From positions 7,946,683 through 8,010,682 of the forward strand of contig NC_054741.1 in assembly GCF_018143015.1 (NCBI RefSeq): a stretch of 64,000 nt of DNA, written 5' to 3'. The stretch comes from Lytechinus variegatus (Eukaryota; Echinodermata; Echinoidea; Temnopleuroida; Toxopneustidae). How positions within the stretch are numbered: the first letter of the stretch is position 1; every line of letters starts with the position of its first letter. Under the pieces are notes generated by a model. It was not told the origin of the DNA. It worked only from the letters and a program-made list of their open reading frames with translations, and searched no databases. Below are positions 12,601 to 24,064 of the stretch, in pieces. The position numbers and the translations under genes were made by a program.

Positions 12601-15180
12601 AGATCAATCTTCCAACCTATCTGATTATAAAAAAAAGAAATTATATTGCTCAAAAATAGTAAAACAAAATATAGCACTTAAAGTTTGAATGCACAGTAAA
12701 ACTATCAAAAATAGAATAAACATATCTGTATAAGAGTTCTGAATGGTGAAATTCAGATTCTTTTCTCCAAAGTCAGAATGATTAAAGAGGGCTGCATGTG
12801 GGTTCCACAGGGAAAGGTCCTAGCACCATGGTCTTTTGGTTGCCTAATTGCACTAAATAAAATGCGTTCCTGTCATCAGATAAAATAAACTCTCAACCAA
12901 TTCAAACAAAAGCAAATTACGATATGGTTTCTCAATGCAGGTTTCTTATCAATAAATTAATCCTTGTTTGATCATGTCATTTTTAATTCATCAGTGTAAA
13001 TCATAGGGATTCCCAGGTAATTTTAGTGTGGGTGCACCAACAGAGATGTAGGTTGGAGCTATGTCTATATTATCATGCCTGTAATAATTGAATATTGCCT
13101 TCACACAATGTATGCACATTCTCTTGGCATACAAAGTAACTGTAGACAACATTTACTATGAATATATCATTTCTAGAAGTTGCTTTATTTAAAGAACTTT
13201 TAATCAAGATAGAGTTACAATTAAATCACTGCATCATACATTCATCTACTGTTACAGTACTTACCACAACAATACTAGTGCCAGCCAAGACAATAGCCAA
13301 ACTGACTCCAGTTAAGAAGAGCCAAGCTATTCCCATACTTCTCTCCTGAAAGAAAAGCACAATATTTGATTTATTACAAAATTTTGAAAGGCTTCTAAGT
13401 CAAGTATCAATTATTTGAAAGATATAATTGATGTGCATACTGTATCATAGAATTGGAGCATGTTTTGAGAATGTCATTGAGACTACCACTCCAGTATTGA
13501 GGATATCAACTCTGTGAGGACAGTGTTTGATGAAACATACAGTAACACAATGATAATTATACTTGCTCATTCATAATCTATTCACTCAACACTTACTTTA
13601 TCAGAACTCTCTAAGCACTCTACAGTAATGCAGCATAATTACCCTAGTTTTAGCAAAGTAGCAGTTACATGCATTGCGTTTCAAAGAATAAATTCCTACC
13701 AAGTATTCATTCACCTCACCTGCGTCGTGGCACAATGGCAGTACATTTCTTGTTGAAAGAAAACACGCCATGGTTTGGATTTGAACCCACGTCCCTCAGA
13801 TTGAAAGACGAGAGTCATAACGATGAGACCACAATGTCCCCCACACAATGCAGTTGATAGATACGTACTATTAACTGTACCTACCAATCAATGCAATTAA
13901 TTGTAAAATATCAATACTGTGATCAACTGAAGCTTGTAATTATGGAGTATGGAAGCATGAAATTGTCATAAACATGCTGAATCGACACATAATTTTAATT
14001 GCAATGTGTCAGAAGAATTAACAGGTTGTAATCAGATGTAAATTGACATGTTCAATTTGAATAAAAACATGTTCGTTTGTTGTGTCAATGACGATTTTCT
14101 GTTTCCATTATGTGGCTCAATCTGGTCAGGTACCTGTAAATATTTTTCTGTCCTGTCCCATTTGAAGTCTGATATAAGATCTATCATCTGATGAAGGAGG
14201 AATCCTACAATGCCCGTGGTGAACCCGATCAGACCCATCATCACCCATCGATCCCAATCAAGTCTGATGATGCGGAGAAGAAAAAGGAAACATGGATAAG
14301 TAGTAAAATTGCAACAACAAAAAACAGCAGGCCCTAGATTCTTACATTCACAGGGCAGGCCACTTTCAAGTCAGTGAGAAGTGCAATGAAGCCCATTATC
14401 AAGAATAAAGAATTAGAGAGTTTATAAAGCACCCCATCAGACCCATCATCACCCATCGATCCCAATCAAGTCTGATGATGCGGGGGAAAAAAAGCAAACA
14501 TGGATAAGTAGTAGCATAGTAAAAAAAACAGCAGGCCCTAGATTTTTATATTCAAAGGGCAGGCCACTCTCAAGTCGGTGAGAAGTGCAATGAAGCCCAT
14601 TATCAAGAATAAAGATTTAGAGTTATAATTATAAAGCAAAATACCTAGCTGGTATTAAGGCATTGAAAATGCATGAAAATTGCATTTTCGTATTCAGATT
14701 CTTCACAGCTTTCCAGTAATATATAGTTGTCTAGGCTTCTGATATTGGCCTTGTTGCATAAAAGTTACTATTATGGTAAATTTGCTACCTAATGGTAATG
14801 CTGATCAACAGCCAATCAAAATCAAGGATTCCATGCAAGTTATCATTATATGGCAAAGTTACCATAATGGTAATTTTATGGAAGGGGTCTCAGGTCTCTA
14901 AGTCAGAGTTCAGAATACAAGCCTTAAATATTAGTGCACACATTCACATGTACCTAGCTGGTTGTTGCTTGAGCCAATTCTTATAGACATGACTGTGTGG
15001 TGGGAGGTAGTCTAGACTCTCATATGCTGATAAGATCTCCCGCTCCTGGGCTGTATATTGATGGTTGACAAAGCGACTCTCATAGTCCCGCCCCTTGGCA
15101 AAGAATCGATTTGTGTCATCTGTCGGGTGATGATCTTCTCCGACACCATACTTAGGCTCTTTACCACCTCTGATCTTCAT
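601..15180 (-). CDS. CLC-6/7-like chloride/proton exchanger (3' end beyond window)
   Basis: Membrane Cl-/H+ antiporter of the CLC family, probably endolysosomal. Fifteen coding exons join in one open frame of 723 codons: 14954-15180 (start Met), 14134-14263, 13265-13345, 12266-12441, 8787-8879, 8018-8141, 7282-7401, 6365-6559, 5489-5574, 4922-5061, 4295-4466, 3344-3515, 2780-2946, 1724-1906, 601-703. All have GT-AG borders and matching phases. Visible motifs are N-terminal ESLDY (typical of CLC-6/7), GSGMPE (anion site), [10 protein letters not shown] (gating Glu), [30 protein letters not shown] (carries the proton Glu of exchangers), [19 protein letters not shown] and SLTVIM, then a first CBS domain in exon 1724-1906. 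The second CBS half and stop lie left of position 1. Vertebrate CLC-6/7 have GKEGP where this has GPEGP, so it is a divergent subfamily. Family is certain; the exact orthologue is not. Confidence 0.93.
2527..2690. mobile_element. Foldback MITE-like repeat in CLC intron
   Basis: A short foldback repeat beginning 'gggcctgtttcataaaac' and ending in a degenerate inverted copy ('...gacccaggcc'). The interior 'tgattggctg...gttaccatggta' recurs at 62520-62685, 63330-63480, 63484-63598 and, more loosely, 14745-14895. This defines a multi-copy family in the window. Confidence 0.55.
2985..3100 (-). pseudogene. Decayed tandem copy of CLC exon 2780-2946
   Basis: Positions 2990-3095 repeat most of the neighbouring coding exon (2839-2946) and its splice acceptor, including the start [15 protein letters not shown] and a piece encoding [13 protein letters not shown] in another frame. 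Relative to the functional exon it lacks about 14 nt in the middle, which shifts the frame. It also lacks the 3' part and donor site. It lies in the intron between exons 3344-3515 and 2780-2946, so it is an exon-duplication relic rather than a usable alternative exon. Confidence 0.85.
3606..3737. mobile_element. Short foldback MITE
   Basis: The ends 'catgggtcctgttacacaa' and 'tgtgttacaggcccatgg' are inverted copies of one another about 130 bp apart, and the interior is also partly palindromic. It has no coding content and lies in a CLC intron. Confidence 0.65.
8276..8400 (-). mobile_element. SINE fragment
   Basis: Shares the stretch 'aaattcctgc...ccattca.ctcacctgggttga' and 'ttcttgct.aa.gaaa' with the full SINE at 20043-20336, but lacks its tRNA head. 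It is truncated and lies in a CLC intron. Confidence 0.55.
9102..10727 (-). mobile_element. pogo-like Tc1/mariner transposon, internally deleted
   Basis: 22-bp terminal inverted repeats at 9102-9123 and 10706-10727 differ at one position (start ccgtatttgccggcgta). They are flanked by TA on both sides (9100-9101 and 10728-10729), as expected for Tc1/mariner insertions. The 1626-bp body carries one intact minus-strand frame with pogo/CENP-B type DNA-binding domains but only a stump of the DDE catalytic domain. It is a non-autonomous derivative. Nearly identical ends and an open frame suggest it is fairly young. It sits in the CLC intron between exons 8787-8879 and 12266-12441, in the same orientation as the gene. 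Confidence 0.9.
9554..10216 (-). CDS. Truncated pogo/Tigger-type transposase, DNA-binding part only
   Basis: 220 codons. Residues from about 31 ([20 protein letters not shown]) form a Brinker/Psq-type helix-turn-helix ending near VRRWR. A CENP-B-type second helix-turn-helix follows ([19 protein letters not shown] to [19 protein letters not shown]). [15 protein letters not shown] is the start of the DDE domain. The frame then jumps to an acidic C-terminal tail ([10 protein letters not shown]), so nearly all of the catalytic domain is missing without loss of frame. An inner Met at residue 31 (MRSSY) is an equally good start. It could bind the TIRs but should not catalyse transposition. Confidence 0.85.
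   Translation of the reverse strand: MQCNHQARHLRHPFQIPATPAQHLLLPSIIMRSSYTASFKLAVCTYAEEFGNRAAGRKYDVDEKNVRRWRNSKETLKAMPSKKRAMRSGKSRWPEVEETVFSWVQEKRAEGHAVSTLALCLKARKIANEQGVHDFMAGTSWAYRFMKRHDLSIRRRTHIDYPLDRMGNADQTPLTFDVPSSSTIATKGVKTEDLAYPDMDDEQLRQLFEESSDEEDFYGF
10945..11010 (-). mobile_element. SINE 3'-end fragment
   Basis: 'aataataataggcatttatatagtgcc' resembles the ends of the repeats at 20043 and 53147 (ATT-repeat tail on the minus strand). Only the tail is present. Confidence 0.4.
11077..12097. mobile_element. TIR element of about 1 kb with internal foldback
   Basis: The left end 'tagggtcattccat' is matched in reverse at the right end 'atggaatgaccctata'. Similarity continues inward through 'ggtcgggtgca', 'gggccatgg' and 'tgaactgattaagctta', forming a hairpin with an interrupting block at about 11514-11960. 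The flanks are TA-rich. Open frames inside only mirror the two arms, so no gene is claimed. Confidence 0.75.
13580..13843 (-). mobile_element. tRNA-derived SINE
   Basis: Read on the minus strand it starts with a tRNA-like head carrying the B box GGGTTCAAATCC, followed by the same body as the SINE at 20043-20336 ('ccatgg', 'ttcttg', 'aggtgaatg', 'aggaattt'). It is more diverged than that copy, hence older. It lies in a CLC intron. Confidence 0.8.
14226..14640 (-). repeat. Tandem duplication of about 207 bp covering a CLC exon border
   Basis: Two adjacent copies, about 14226-14431 and 14437-14640, are roughly 90% alike. Each holds the start of CLC exon 14134-14263 (about 35 nt, including its splice acceptor) and the preceding intron. 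The right-hand copy therefore offers a duplicate acceptor upstream of the real one, but without the rest of the exon or a donor. Confidence 0.88.
14745..14895. mobile_element. Foldback MITE-like repeat
   Basis: 'gttgcataaaagttac' to 'ttttatggaaggg' with an internal 'taccataatggtaa'. It is a loose relative of the repeat at 2527-2690 and lies in a CLC intron. Confidence 0.45.
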
Positions 15181-16229
15181 CCTTCCGGCTGAATAAAGAG
15201 GAACTGTAAAAAAAAAGTAATTCATATCACTGAATCTTGAAGATTACTCATATGCCATCCTATCACAATGATCTGATGTGAGGAACAGATATATGCTGTT
15301 ACCATGGCAACACAGTATCTGGTACATTAGAAAAATGAGTCTTGCACATCTCCAATTCAAGACTTACTGTATGTGTATCACTGATTTGTCGTAAGCCTTT
15401 TCTTTTGTTTTAATGACTATACCAGAAATCTTGTCCGAGTCCCAACTGTCTGTTTAAAAAGGCACTAAACCATAACACAACATTCAAATTTATTGTCATT
15501 TGAATAGAATTGCATTTTGGTACTTTTTTCGCAAGGTTGTTCAAGCCCTTGTGGTTTTCATTGGAAGCAATTGCATGGGACATTCTACATTTACTTTTCA
15601 GATTTTTTCACACCTTCTTTTTAGAAAAAGGTGAAGGAATATTGGGATGATATACTTCTTGTTCAAAATTGTTCATGAATGTAATTCCCTTCCAATCTTA
15701 CTATTTATTATTTTTTGTTAGATTTATCAACCAAAACGCTTGGTAAGATAAAACTAAAAGGATGAATAATTATGTACAAATAACAATTTAAAACATAACC
15801 TAAAAGATATTTCAGAAGAATGTTCATTAATTTTTTAATTAACAAATCATTAAAAGTGCATGTACTTCATTGATATCATTTCAAATTGGCAACAGAAAAA
15901 ATGCATGAACCATACATATAGTGATTGTAAACTAACCTTCCGTTGGCATAAGTGGAGAGTCAAAGAAACCACCAAATCACTGACTAGATGCTATGTCTTT
16001 CAAGATAAATACCATGATTTAATCCAAGAAAATTCTGTAATGACAAAAAAGAAATTGTTCAAAAATGAAGATATTTAATTGAAATTTCAGTTTCATTAAA
16101 TACAAAGAGCAAGAATAGTTGTAGGCATTACACGTGATTCAGGAATTTTCATAAGGCTGCATTTTGAGGCCATTAATTCAACGAGAAATACCAGTAGTTG
16201 CAGTAAACACTGATTTCATAAGAAAGTCT

Positions 16230-16500
16230 GTAAAACCAGGCTTAATTGTCGGTATATCATAGAGGATCTAGATCTGGTACAGTAACATAAACTGAACTTT
16301 GTGAAATCTTGAAATCTACACTGAAAAATGTTCACACTGAAGATCACCAACACAGATAGGCACACGTGGGACAGTGTATTATTATTGCTGGAAAAAAGAC
16401 CCGATGGAAGTGACCGAATCCGGGTGGTCATTATATTAGATTCTGTAAAAAGTCATTTTGAGATCGTTACCAGAACTGGAATTTATCTTTAAATGCTTAA
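16230..16500. repeat. Interspersed repeat, copy 1
   Basis: 'gatctggtaca', 'ctttgtgaaat.ttgaaat', 'gggtggtcattatatt.gattctgt' and 'ttttgagatcgttacca' recur in the same order at 44890-45205. The two copies are clearly related but diverged. The family is not recognised. Confidence 0.6.
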
Positions 16501-16604
16501 ATTCAATCATTTTCCTCCATTTTGAGTCAGATTTTTTAATGAATATTTGTCTATGTATTGCAGGTGTAAATTTGCAGTCATTGCGGGTCTTCTTTGATTA
16601 GAAT

Positions 16605-16815
16605 AGAATCTTGACAAGCACAACTAGTACAATAATATGCCAATGGCAGTCTGTACAGATGCGCACATGCGCAGACAAGGGGGACCTTAACAATTTTAGA
16701 CCAAAAGCTTTGGTCTCTGTTAAATTGGTTGTTCCGGAACTCTGTTGGCTGCAGCTGCACCCACAAATTACAGAGACCAAAGTTCTTACTCGATCTGTAC
16801 AGGGATTCAAAGGCC
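16605..16815. repeat. Palindromic repeat (foldback)
   Basis: 'agtctgtacagat' near the left end and 'gatctgtacagg' near the right, with 'ccaaaagctttggtctctgt' matched by 'acagagaccaaag' inside. These make a long imperfect hairpin. It lies in CLC intron 1. Confidence 0.6.
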
Positions 16816-17173
16816 ATATTTTTATGTATTAAGTTCGGATAAACCAGGGAAGTGGGAGTTGCGCGACAGTCAAAGTCACTGTTTTTTTTTTTCTTTTAAG
16901 TTTATTTTTTCCCCGTTTTGGTGCATTTCAGGCCAAAAGGGAATAATAATGTTTATTTTAGTCCAATTCATTTAATATATTTTTTATGATATAAACACAA
17001 AAATCAATGAGCCCCATCTGGGGGATTTTCCATTGTTAATGGCAGCTGCACAATTGCGAGCCATCTGTTTATGAGGAGAATTTTTTTTTTAATGTTTAAT
17101 AAACTCCTCAAAACAGACGACTGCTAGCTGTCTAGAATCTAAAACAATTTATGCATTCAGCAGTCAAAGAATA

Positions 17174-17753
17174 TTAAAGGGGAATCCAACCCAAATAAAA
17201 ACTTGCTTTTAGAGGAAAAGGGAAAATCAGACAAGTTGATAGGTGAAAGTTTGAACAATATCGGACAAATAAGACAGTTGTGAATATTAATAGTCGCTAT
17301 ACCTATATGGGGATTTCAAATTGGCAACAAATGTTATGTCAAAGTGATGTAAGGCAAGGACTACTTTCCCATGTACTCCAATACATAAAATGACTAAAAT
17401 TACATTTATTCAAATGTTTTACTTCAAATTATATTTTTCTTTCATGAGGACATAAAACAATATACTACTTAGACTATATTTCAATTACTGCTCCAGGGGA
17501 GTGGGTACCACAAAAAAACCCACAAATCCCTCATAATTAAGTACATGGCCTATGGGAAAGTTGTCCTTGACTCTTGTCACAATTTGCTTACACAGTTGCC
17601 AATTTGAAATCTACATAGTCTTAGAGATCTCAATTTTAAAACAGTCATAACTTTCTTATAGCTTGTCTGATTTCTTTCAAACTTTAGGCATTCTGTTTTA
17701 TATTTTTTTTCCTTGTAAACACATATTATGACCAGGGCTGAATTCCCCTTTAA
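17174..17753. mobile_element. TTAA-flanked MITE (piggyBac-like)
   Basis: Starts TTAA + aggggaatccaaccc and ends gggctgaattcccct + TTAA, so TIRs are flanked by duplicated TTAA, the target site of piggyBac-type transposases. It is 580 bp with no coding content and lies in CLC intron 1. It shares its end design with the elements at 40377 and 45438. Confidence 0.75.
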
Positions 17754-18632
17754 CAATTTTACAAACACTGCAAACTGAATTTTAGATGCAGAGAATGAAG
17801 TGGGCATCATGATCAATTAATAACTGAAGATTAACAACAACAAAAGAATAGTTTCAAATGCAAGAGAGGGGATCATGAGGAGATATAAGCAATTATCTTT
17901 GAAGCTTGATGATGTTGTTGGCTCATCATGCATCCTCCTCCTCTTTATCTTCTTCTAGTATCTTCTCCTCCTGTCCCCCCCCCCCACTCCCTGGCTTACT
18001 TGCTAATTGCTCCTTCTCCCCTTCTTACATTAGCTTCTTCATTTTGTTCTGGCTTCCCTTCTTCTTTCCTTCATTTTTTTCTAATTTCTTTAATATTCAA
18101 CTCCCAACTTGATCTTAATAATCATCACTTTTTTCACAATTATATTAGTGAAGTCCATGTCTTTTCCTCATATGAATTTATTTCTGATGATTTCAACTGT
18201 GAATATTTCCAATAAAACTTTTTATTTAATATGTAGCGCGCGCTTGACTTTAACATGTTTAAATTCAGTAATGATTCACATTAGAAATACTTATTATTAC
18301 TTCATTATTTAAATCTGAAATTACCCCCTTCTACAACTTCCACTACTATTGTACTAGATCTAGATCTTAAGAATTGTTCAATCACATCAAACAGTGACAG
18401 TAACACAAGGACAAGATCACTCACACAACATGCGAGGTTAGTAATACTAACCTCGCACAACGCATGTGGTTTCATAGTGGACTTTGACGTTTTCATTCAT
18501 CACACGAATGTGAGGGAATTAGAAACGCCAAACGTTTCAGTATTTCTCCACTAATGATTTCTTTTTAATAAATTTAGTTTAAAAAAACAAAATGAAGTGG
18601 AAATTATTTATAAAACTGTTTTTATCGCTTAC

Positions 18633-18820
18633 CTCCAAGTCTCAACCAGGATACTCCGTTCGATCCGTCCTTAATACTGCGGTGGAAAGTACGCAAACAA
18701 CAATCGAAAAGCAATTTTTCGTATCGAACATTCTCAATTCAAGTCGTCAGCGCATAATAGGAAATTGTACCAAAAATCAACAGGTTGCATCTCATGTATA
18801 TACTTATTGGTAAAGTACGC
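18633..18820 (-). other. Likely 5' untranslated first exon of the CLC gene
   Basis: A strong donor (GTAAGC on the minus strand) borders position 18632. The sequence upstream is unique and not repeat-like. The first coding exon (14954-15203) has an acceptor at 15204-15205 and 23 nt of untranslated sequence before its ATG, so an upstream noncoding exon is needed, and this is the best site. The 5' limit is a guess. Confidence 0.45.
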
Positions 18821-18920
18821 CATCTTTTGACAAGATGATGATGAAAGTGGATTGAACGAGCAAGAAAATAATGCTGATCGCCTAGAATGCAGCTAGCTTG
18901 CAACACCGTAAACAAAGGTA

Positions 18921-19149
18921 CGGTAGGCACTTAAGAACCAAGTTTGAAAGGACACTCGTAAAATTACGTCACTCTCGCGATGAATAATCATTAGATCGTG
19001 GTCGTGCGTGTTCAATAAAAACTCTCTGCATGCATGCACTCAGTGTGTATTGAACACGCACGACCACGATCTAATGAATATTCATCGGCGAGAGTGACAT
19101 AATTTTACGAGTATATATCCTTTCAAACTTGGTTCTTAAGTGCCTACCG
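18921..19149. repeat. Long near-perfect inverted repeat upstream of CLC
   Basis: Arms 18921-19017 and 19048-19149 are complementary over about 97 bp with few mismatches, separated by a 30-bp loop that includes 'tgcatgcatgca'. It lies about 100 bp upstream of the proposed first CLC exon. It could be a foldback MITE or a promoter-proximal cruciform. A smaller hairpin ('gtgtgaaagattc...gaatccttcacac') follows at 19367-19414. Confidence 0.85.
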
Positions 19150-20042
19150 ACTTTGAAATAATATCGCGCGCCCTCTTTAGGCAAAAGTTGATATCAACGC
19201 TGATCAAGAGGCATCTACGTGAAGATCACGAAAAATGCTCTTATTTTATTCAAAACAACACCAAACAGAATTCAACAAACGATCCATATGGTTCGGTAAG
19301 TGTCATAGAATAAATATAATGCTTAGCTACGATGTAAAGTCATAGTTATTTTAGTAAAAAGGGTGTGAAAGATTCGCGTGCACCAGGTGCATATGAATCC
19401 TTCACACACGAGACGATTTGAAACCATGAGTGGGACAAGATCTACGAATTGTCATTTAGCGCATGAAATTTAACGGTACACTTAACCCAATGTGTGGGAC
19501 TACGATTAGAAAATGTCAACAAAGAGATCAATGAATACATAGCCATAGGCCTAACGCTTATTCTAAAAAATATCAGACCATGATTTTTGACTACCGTACT
19601 TACATTGAATGCACCTCTTACATCAAGAGAATCGTTTGAACGTGCCTATCTATGATTGCCCGTTTAAAACAATACAACTTCGTCAGCTGTTAGATCTAGA
19701 TTTTTGAGCGGAGCTTGTTGTTGGAAGTTGGATCGCTGATCTTAATTCTTGTGGCCGGGCGCCTGATTGGAATTGCTCGATCGGCCGGGGCCGGCGCGGG
19801 TTAAGGCCGTGATCGCGGAAACGCCCCTCACCGTATCAACTGCACCCATCTATATCTCCATTCCTCATCCTATTCCCTATGATTTTCTTCTTTTTTTGTT
19901 GTTGCCTTTTTGTATTCATTATAATGATTGCAAAAATACTTCATCAAATAACCATATTCATGATCTTTTAATCCAGGTATTAAACTCAAGAGGCAATTTA
20001 TTTAGAGGAGGGATGCTCTAACCCCCCCCCATCAAATCACCT
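19150..20042. other. Intergenic sequence
   Basis: No coding exon recognised. It holds the 19367-19414 hairpin, a GC-rich patch (19750-19810) and a pyrimidine-rich stretch (19850-19910). Confidence 0.5.
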
Positions 20043-20336
20043 TAATAATAATAATAGACAGTTCTTGTATAGCGCATAACACATTATAAATAACGTCTCT
20101 ATGCGCTTCCAAAGGACTTGGATATTATTACCCTGGCTTTAGCGCCGCAGCCTTTTACAGCGCGGTGGCATTTCAAGGAATAAATTCCTGCCAGCTACCC
20201 ATTCACCTCACCTGGGTTGAGTGCAGCACAATGTGGATAAATTTCTTGCTGAAGGAAACTACGCCATGGCTGGGATTTGAACCCACGACCCTCTGTTTCA
20301 AAGTCCGGAGACTAATCCACTGGGCCACAACGCTCC
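20043..20336 (-). mobile_element. tRNA-derived SINE, best-preserved copy
   Basis: On the minus strand the element begins GGAGCGTTGTGGCCCAGTGG (A-box region of a tRNA-like head), followed by the B box GGGTTCAAATCCC. It then has a body shared with 13580-13843 and 8276-8400 and ends in an ATT-repeat tail. About 294 bp. The RNA polymerase III promoter boxes are intact, so it is the youngest of the SINE copies here. Confidence 0.88.
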
Positions 20337-23300
20337 ACCTTAATTTCTCTTTCATCTCACAATAACCTCTTCTCAATTTTCAATCTCATTCATACATCAT
20401 GTCTTAACCATCCTCCTCTTGCTTGCATTTCACATCCAACATTCTCCATTACATCACCTACCCTTCCCCCTATCTCTTTCTTCTTATGTCTTACATATTT
20501 CTTCCCTCCCTTTGTTGCTTCATCCTTGAATTCTTTTTCCCTCTCCATTCAAAAATTTCCTTCCTTGTCCCTATTTTTAATTAATGATGATCTGTTCCCC
20601 TCACCTTCCCCGTCATATTCCTTATCCATTCTTTCTCTCCACATAATGACTCTCACTGAGTGAGTAAAAGAAAAAAATCAAGCTTGATTCATTTTAAGAG
20701 GAAATGGGGGAATAATATCGAAGTTTGGTGAAAATCCATTAAAATGTGGAAAGTTGTGATTTTGTGACTGTTCATATAGCAGCCCCCCCTAATAATCCCC
20801 TATACTTCATGTAATAACAATTCATTACATTTTCTCAATAAATTGAAAAATGTATTAGCTGCACATTTCTTTCATGTTATCAAATTATGTACTTAGTACT
20901 TTGGTGGTTAAACCAAAAAAAAATCACAAAATATTGAAAATGACAATGAATAGATCGATATTACATGGCATATGCGGGAGCTGTATACATGTGACATACA
21001 TGGCAACACTTAGGAAATCACTAGGCCCATTTATTCTTTGGATTTTCAATAAAACTTTTTATGCATTCCTCTAATTTTTCTTATTTTATCAAAACCAACT
21101 TGAAGGAAGGATCTAATTCTGCTTAAGAAAATTCTAAATGATACCAAAATCACAATCCAGATACGATCATAGTTACTATTTTATTGACCTAAATAAAATC
21201 AAGCCATATTTGCAGCAGATATTAAAACAGTTCACGGATGTGGAAAGAAGCACTTTTTTGTCGTAAAAAGCTGAAAAATATAAACAAAACTCAGCCAGAA
21301 ATAAACCAATACAAAATATGAAGGCTTTGACAAATAGATGCACTTGAAAATGTTCACAGAAAGAATAACATTGTTGAATATTATTGAATCATCCCAGAAG
21401 CACTGTATTGCGTACTAACTTTGGAATATCAACTAGATAATTTATCTTCATGGTACAAAATAAGTTATTTCAACTTATTCATTGAATTTCATGTGACAGT
21501 ATTAATAATAATTTCAGCACACCAAGACATTTATGCGACCATATCAAAGATATATAGCAGGAATTATAGTGGTCATAGAGTATTCATATTTTCACGCACA
21601 AAGTCACATATACTTATTGGTCAGCATCTTTGCTCAATCCACTTATGTAATGAAGACAGCATACAATAAATGGCTTACTGATTTTGCTTGGGTAAGATAT
21701 GCATTGTGGTTACACTGTGAGTTTTTACTATTTCTAACATCCATTCTCATAATAAAAAAAAAATATGTTGTGTACGAGAGAAGGGTTTACTATACATATC
21801 TTGACAAGTACCTAAATTATTGTATCTAAAACTGCCAATTCAATGCCCAAACAACCTGCATGATGTTTCATTGTAGAATGTATACAGTAAATTAAATAAA
21901 ACATCTAAGTACATAAATTATGGTTGTCTAATCCCTCACCGTATCAAATATGTGGAAGTTGCACACACACATTGAAATCAAGAACAAGCCATGCAATGTA
22001 TCAACTTTGATTTTTAAGTGTGTATGCTTAGTTGTAATAACGATCTAATCATGAAATAATTATAATTAGTCTGTGCATTTCCTAGAAGTCCTCAAACTTT
22101 ACTTTTGACATCTTGAATACATCACGTTTGGATTCCATAATCTGCAACAATGCTCAATTACATGTATCTTACTTTTGTGTTTATCCATCACTGAATATGG
22201 TCTTCCTGAATACCAATTAAAATGAATAAAATCATATTCAATCAAGATAAATCCATAGTTCCTCACAGGAGTTAATCAAACCCTACCTCTTCACACCAAG
22301 AATGCAAAAGAAGTTGATTTGATAATTCTTTGTTGTGATTACTCAAGTTAGATGTTAATATGCCAAATAGATCTCAAGTTAATTGAATTTTCATGCAAAT
22401 GAAGTGCCACTCCACTTGGCCACTATGGAAAGATAAGAGACCCCAAAATCGATACATAAAGAGTGATGATTACATCATGAGCATAAGTCACATTCATATT
22501 TTTAAATGGTATTCATATATGCTATCCTGATGATCACATCAATCGACAGCAGAGCATGTACATTAATTTTACAATTCTATATAGAGCTAGAAAACAACTT
22601 GCAGTATAAAATTTGATCACACAGACTTTGTATTTTGTTCATAAATTACATGTTTTCAATGAATGTTTTGTCCTCTTTATCTTGTCAGTTAGAGGAGAAA
22701 TTTCACATTGAATATTTGGTCCTCACTGCAGCTTTTTCCCCATTTTTATTGGCTGATAAAATTGTTCTTTATATGGTACAAATTTGCATCATTTGTCAAA
22801 TACACATTGATGTATTTTGCACACAGATTTATTGCAATACAGTGAAAAGCTTTTGGAATTGTGTGAACTATGTCAATACATTAAAATTCCATGATTATAT
22901 GCATTTGTTGGAGTGGATAGAAAGAATTCACAACTCACTTTAATACTTTTAACCCTAACAGCCATTCACTTTTATTCTACTAAATATCAACATGGACATA
23001 ATTAATTCATTTTACATCTGTGACAGATTACAAATCTTTCAGATGCAACATAAATTGATGTCGTTGTTACATGATGCAACATCATATGTTGATAATTGCC
23101 AGGGACCTTTTATACAGTTGTGCGTAGAGTTACTGGTATACAACAATAATAAACTTGAACAGAGAGTGGCAAATGGGTACCTCAAACATATACTGAAGTT
23201 TTGATATGCAGACATCGATTTAAGTCATAATGCCCGTGTACATTTCATATTTGCTCACATTTAACTTGAGAATAGTCCGAACTGAGGTGCTATCAAATGC

Positions 23301-24060
23301 TCTCACACCTTTTCACAAGATCTAGAAATAATTTAGCTGTTACATCTGACTCTGCATGATAAAAGTGTATCTACAGCCACGCCTGAATATACCAAGTGCG
23401 GAACACCCCCCTCCCCTCATCCCAACCTACAGTGCTGAATAGTGAAGAACTATGGGATTACAACAGGGAAGCATATATGAAATGAATAGTAACTTTTCAC
23501 TAAAATCTGTTATGCTTCTGAAATCCCAGCATCTGATCAGGTCAGAATAAATGAAGGTGAATTTCACACACTATTTGTGTCATGAAACACTCCACATATC
23601 ACTTGTTGAGAGTCTGTTTAGATATGGTAGGCAAATAGGCAATTATCAAAGAAAATAAATAATCCTGCAATGTTTCTTACATTGTAAGTCAATTTGGAAA
23701 ATTTTCATTTGCTATTCTACTGTGATTACAATTAGACGAAAAGTACTTCACAGATGTAGCTTCCGGGAGCGGTCTCATAGAGAACTATAATTGATGGGAT
23801 CAACCACAAGTGTTCCAATCAATTGCAACCTTACAATCAACACATCTCCAGAACAAGGGTGCAATGAATAACATCAAAGAATTGTTCTTGCATGGCTCTT
23901 GTATATGTCACATGATTCTAGGACACCTCCCCGAGAAGACAACTGCCTAGGTGACTTGCAAGTTTGTCTTTTCAGAAAGTGGAGTATGAAGGAGATGATC
24001 TCTGAGGAGAATACACAGTAAAAAATTATTCCAAGATACTTTTTCGATAATCTTATTTAA
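20337..24060. other. Intergenic / PRMT5 3' flank, no gene seen
   Basis: AT-rich sequence with a pyrimidine-rich start (20400-20640). Open frames here (for example 21421-21830, 22635-22943) are short, low in complexity and lack recognisable domains. The PRMT5 3' UTR must end somewhere in the right part; no convincing poly(A) signal was fixed. Confidence 0.5.
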
Positions 24061-24064
24061 TGGT

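Noticed and set aside
21421-23204. Several plus-strand frames of 70-102 codons between CLC and PRMT5
   Set aside because: AT-rich, no domain or splice structure, amino-acid use typical of noncoding DNA.
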